Source of the DNA: Christensenella sp. UBA1259
Lineage (GTDB): Bacteria > Bacillota > Clostridia > Christensenellales > Borkfalkiaceae
Assembly: GCA_002308755.1 (NCBI GenBank)
Contig: DBVR01000046.1
Coordinates: 39,717-48,384 of the forward strand
Reading direction: 5' to 3'
DNA length: 8,668 nucleotides
In this document: in pieces, positions 7,045-8,668 of the stretch
Numbering within the stretch: position 1 is the first letter of the stretch
Layout of the letters: each line of letters opens with the position of its first letter
Made by a program: the position numbers and the translations under genes
The notes under the pieces: generated by a model
Seen by the model: the letters and a program-made list of their open reading frames with translations, nothing else
Told to the model about the DNA's origin: nothing
Databases searched by the model: none

Positions 7045-7692
7045 ATGCTGAAAATCGAAGACGTAAAATTCGACGAAAACGGACTCGTCCCCGCGATAGT
7101 GGTGGATTCGGTGTCGAAAAGAGTTCTGACCCTGGCGTACATGAACGCCGAAAGCCTTAAAGTTACGATGGAAAAGGGGCTTACCTGCTTTTACAGCCGT
7201 TCGAGAAAGGAACTGTGGCTGAAAGGCGAAACCAGCGGCAATTATCAGCACGTCGTATCGGTTACCGCCGACTGCGACAGGGACGCGCTTGTTGTTTCCG
7301 TCCGTCCCGAAGGTCCCGCGTGTCATCTCGGCACGACGTCGTGTTTTAACGACGCCGTGTATCTTTCGGAAGATGATCAGGATTTTTCGTACGAAGAACT
7401 GATGGAACTGATAAAGGGCAGAAAGACCGACAAAAAGGAAGGTTCTTACACCACGTATCTTTTCGAAAAAGGCAGAGACAAGATACTTAAAAAGGTGGGA
7501 GAAGAGAGTACGGAAGTCATTATCGCCGGCAAAGCCGACGATAAAAAAGAAACCGTCTACGAGATAGCCGACCTTTTCTACCACGTTTTCGTACTTATGG
7601 CGGATATGGGAATAACGACGGCGGATATTTTCAACGAACTCAAATCCCGCCACGTTATCGATAAAAAAATAAAACAGGAGAAAATGACCTGA
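7045..7692 (+). CDS. hisIE: Bifunctional phosphoribosyl-AMP cyclohydrolase / phosphoribosyl-ATP pyrophosphohydrolase
   Basis: This 215-residue fusion carries out steps 2 and 3. Residues 1-105 are HisI, the zinc- and magnesium-dependent cyclohydrolase, with FYSRSRKELWLKGETSGN (49-66), the metal aspartates in DCDRD (76-80) and the cysteines of ACHLGTTSCF (92-101). Residues 115-205 are HisE, an all-alpha NTP pyrophosphatase, with KGRDKILKKVGEESTEVIIA (142-161) and the acidic pair in ETVYEIADLFYH (169-180). The HisI-HisE order matches the common bacterial fusion. The ATG is 9 nt after the hisF stop, the only non-overlapping junction in the operon, and the hisF TAA itself forms part of the TAAGGAG Shine-Dalgarno sequence. 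It overlaps hisK by one base (TGATG). Confidence 0.96.
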   Translation: MLKIEDVKFDENGLVPAIVVDSVSKRVLTLAYMNAESLKVTMEKGLTCFYSRSRKELWLKGETSGNYQHVVSVTADCDRDALVVSVRPEGPACHLGTTSCFNDAVYLSEDDQDFSYEELMELIKGRKTDKKEGSYTTYLFEKGRDKILKKVGEESTEVIIAGKADDKKETVYEIADLFYHVFVLMADMGITTADIFNELKSRHVIDKKIKQEKMT

Positions 7693-8441
7693 TGCTACTT
7701 GCGGATTATCACGTTCACTCCGTATTCAGCGACGGCAAAGACGACATAGAAAGCATAATTTTAACCGCGATAGAAAAGGGGCTTGCCGAAATAGGGATAT
7801 CCGACCACTCTTACACTTTTTTCGATAATACCTATTGTATTGAGAAGGGTAAAGAAAAAGAATACGTCGCCGAAGTGAAAAGGTTAAAGGAAAAGTACGT
7901 AAGGGAAATAAAGGTGCTTTGCGGCACGGAACTCGACGCATTTTCGGACATTGATTTAAGTCGCTACGATTACTCGATAGGTTCGTCGCACTATTTTAAA
8001 AGGGGCGATAAGTATTATCCTATCGACGAGAATCGTGAAAAATTCGTAAACGCCGTGGAAGAAGTTTTCGGCGGGGACTTTTACGCCGCCTGCGAAGAGT
8101 ACTTTTCCACCGTGGCGAAGTTTGCTTTAAACGAAAAAGTCGGCATAATAGGGCACTTTGATCTCGTAACCAAATTCAACGGGCAGGGCGATCTTTTCGA
8201 TGAAGAGAACGAAAGGTACGTAAAAGCCTATACTTCCGCCGTAAAAACGCTTGTGGCGGCGGGTAAGACGTTCGAGATAAACACGGGTGCGTTGAGAAAA
8301 GGACTACGCAAAGACGCGTACCCCGCGGCGCGGATAAGAAAACTTATAAAAGATCAGGGCGGCAAATTCATCCTGTCGTCGGACAGCCACAGAAAAGAAG
8401 ACCTTACGTTCGGTTTTTCTCTATACGAAAAGGAACTGTAA
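7692..8441 (+). CDS. hisK: Histidinol-phosphatase, PHP family (HisK/HisJ type)
   Basis: This enzyme removes phosphate from L-histidinol phosphate to give histidinol for HisD. The 249-residue protein is a PHP-domain metal hydrolase of usual length. Metal ligands are visible in order: His7 and His9 (DYHVHSVFSDG), His39 (ISDHS), Glu80 (GTELDAF), His100 (GSSH), His155 (GHFDLV), and Asp231/His233 (SSDSHR); FEINTG (194-199) is also typical. It replaces the HAD phosphatase half missing from HisB, which completes the pathway. The ATG shares its A with the hisIE stop (TGATG). The nearest Shine-Dalgarno, AGGAG at 7676-7680, is 11 nt upstream, rather far, so initiation probably relies on ribosomes terminating at hisIE. 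It is the last gene before the terminator. Confidence 0.94.
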   Translation: MLLADYHVHSVFSDGKDDIESIILTAIEKGLAEIGISDHSYTFFDNTYCIEKGKEKEYVAEVKRLKEKYVREIKVLCGTELDAFSDIDLSRYDYSIGSSHYFKRGDKYYPIDENREKFVNAVEEVFGGDFYAACEEYFSTVAKFALNEKVGIIGHFDLVTKFNGQGDLFDEENERYVKAYTSAVKTLVAAGKTFEINTGALRKGLRKDAYPAARIRKLIKDQGGKFILSSDSHRKEDLTFGFSLYEKEL

Positions 8442-8483
8442 GGGGGGTGGCGTAACAATCTTCCTTAAAACGCTAAAACTTGT

Positions 8484-8506
8484 GGCGACCGAAAGGTCGC
8501 CTTTTT
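8484..8506 (+). terminator. Rho-independent terminator of the histidine operon
   Basis: A perfect 7-bp stem (GGCGACC at 8484-8490, GGTCGCC at 8495-8501) closes a GAAA tetraloop of the stable GNRA class and runs directly into five T (8502-8506). It begins 42 nt after the hisK stop. On the opposite strand the stem is followed by ACAAGTTTT rather than a clean T run, so it should work mainly on the + strand. Confidence 0.92.
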
Positions 8507-8551
8507 AATGTCCCCACCGCTTTTCCGCATCTCGCATGAAAGCATAATAAT

Positions 8552-8633
8552 AAAAATATTCGTTATTTTATTCAAAAATTAGGAAAAATTGTAAAAATAA
8601 TTAAAAAAAATTAAAAATATTCAGTAAAAATGT
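8552..8633. promoter_or_regulatory. A/T-rich tract with helically phased A-runs upstream of the next promoter
   Basis: Runs of five or more A occur at 8552-8556, 8574-8578, 8584-8588, 8593-8597, 8603-8610, 8613-8617 and 8626-8630. From 8574 to 8617 their starts are 9 to 10 bp apart, close to one helical turn, the arrangement known to give intrinsic DNA curvature. The proximal part ends directly at the -35 box at 8634 and fits the position of an UP element. The rest of the intergenic stretch (8507-8551) shows no gene or clear signal. Confidence 0.6.
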
Positions 8634-8662
8634 TTGACAAATCTTTGCGGAAATCGTATCAT
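8634..8662 (+). promoter_or_regulatory. Strong SigA-type promoter reading out of the window
   Basis: A consensus -35 box TTGACA (8634-8639), a 17-bp spacer and a -10 box TATCAT (8657-8662, five of six) form a near-ideal vegetative promoter. Transcription should begin near 8669, just past the last base. The controlled gene is not in the window. The A-tract-rich upstream sequence suggests a highly expressed unit, but its identity cannot be told. Confidence 0.8.
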
Positions 8663-8668
8663 TGAAAT

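Noticed and set aside
8441..8456. Strong Shine-Dalgarno-like AGGGGGG followed by GTG just after hisK
   Set aside because: The frame GTG GCG TAA stops after two codons and no other start lies at a suitable distance before the terminator.
8508..8582. Small 24-codon frame starting MSPPLF after the operon terminator
   Set aside because: There is no Shine-Dalgarno; it starts in the tail of the terminator and reads into the A/T-rich promoter region.

Overview
This window holds one complete histidine biosynthesis operon on the + strand, with its promoter and terminator, plus the start of a second transcription unit at the right edge. Gene order is regulator (TrpR/YerC-like) - hisZG (fused) - hisD - hisC - hisB - hisH - hisA - hisF - hisIE - hisK. 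An HisG-HisZ first enzyme, a HisB with only the dehydratase domain, a PHP-type histidinol-phosphatase and a YerC-type regulator together point to the Bacillota, most likely a Clostridia lineage. Frequent ATA (Ile) and AGG/AGA (Arg) codons in DNA of roughly balanced GC recall uncultured gut Clostridia. The order or genus cannot be fixed from this sequence.

Layout. Positions 1-38 carry a strong hairpin terminator of whatever lies upstream. Positions 114-142 are a near-consensus vegetative promoter (TTGACT, 17 bp, TAAAAT, extended -10 TG). The predicted mRNA leader is only about 17 nt, so there is no room for a His T-box or leader-peptide attenuator. The first gene (166-477) encodes a small TrpR-family repressor, the natural candidate for the operon's own regulator. 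Nine enzyme genes follow without a break. Every junction except hisF/hisIE (9 nt) overlaps by 1 to 17 nt, so translation is probably coupled from end to end. A GAAA-loop terminator at 8484-8506 closes the unit. From about 8552 the sequence becomes very A/T rich with A-tracts spaced about one helical turn apart, ending in a TTGACA-17-TATCAT promoter that fires out of the window.

Together the genes encode all ten chemical steps from PRPP + ATP to histidine: HisG part of HisZG (step 1), HisE and HisI parts of HisIE (2, 3), HisA (4), HisH + HisF (5), HisB (6), HisC (7), HisK (8), HisD (9, 10). The most unusual feature is the 526-residue HisZ-HisG fusion. It joins the class II aminoacyl-tRNA-synthetase-like regulatory subunit to the short-form ATP phosphoribosyltransferase in one chain; in most bacteria that use this system they are separate proteins. 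I see no mobile element, CRISPR array, RNA gene or unknown defence-like system in the window.
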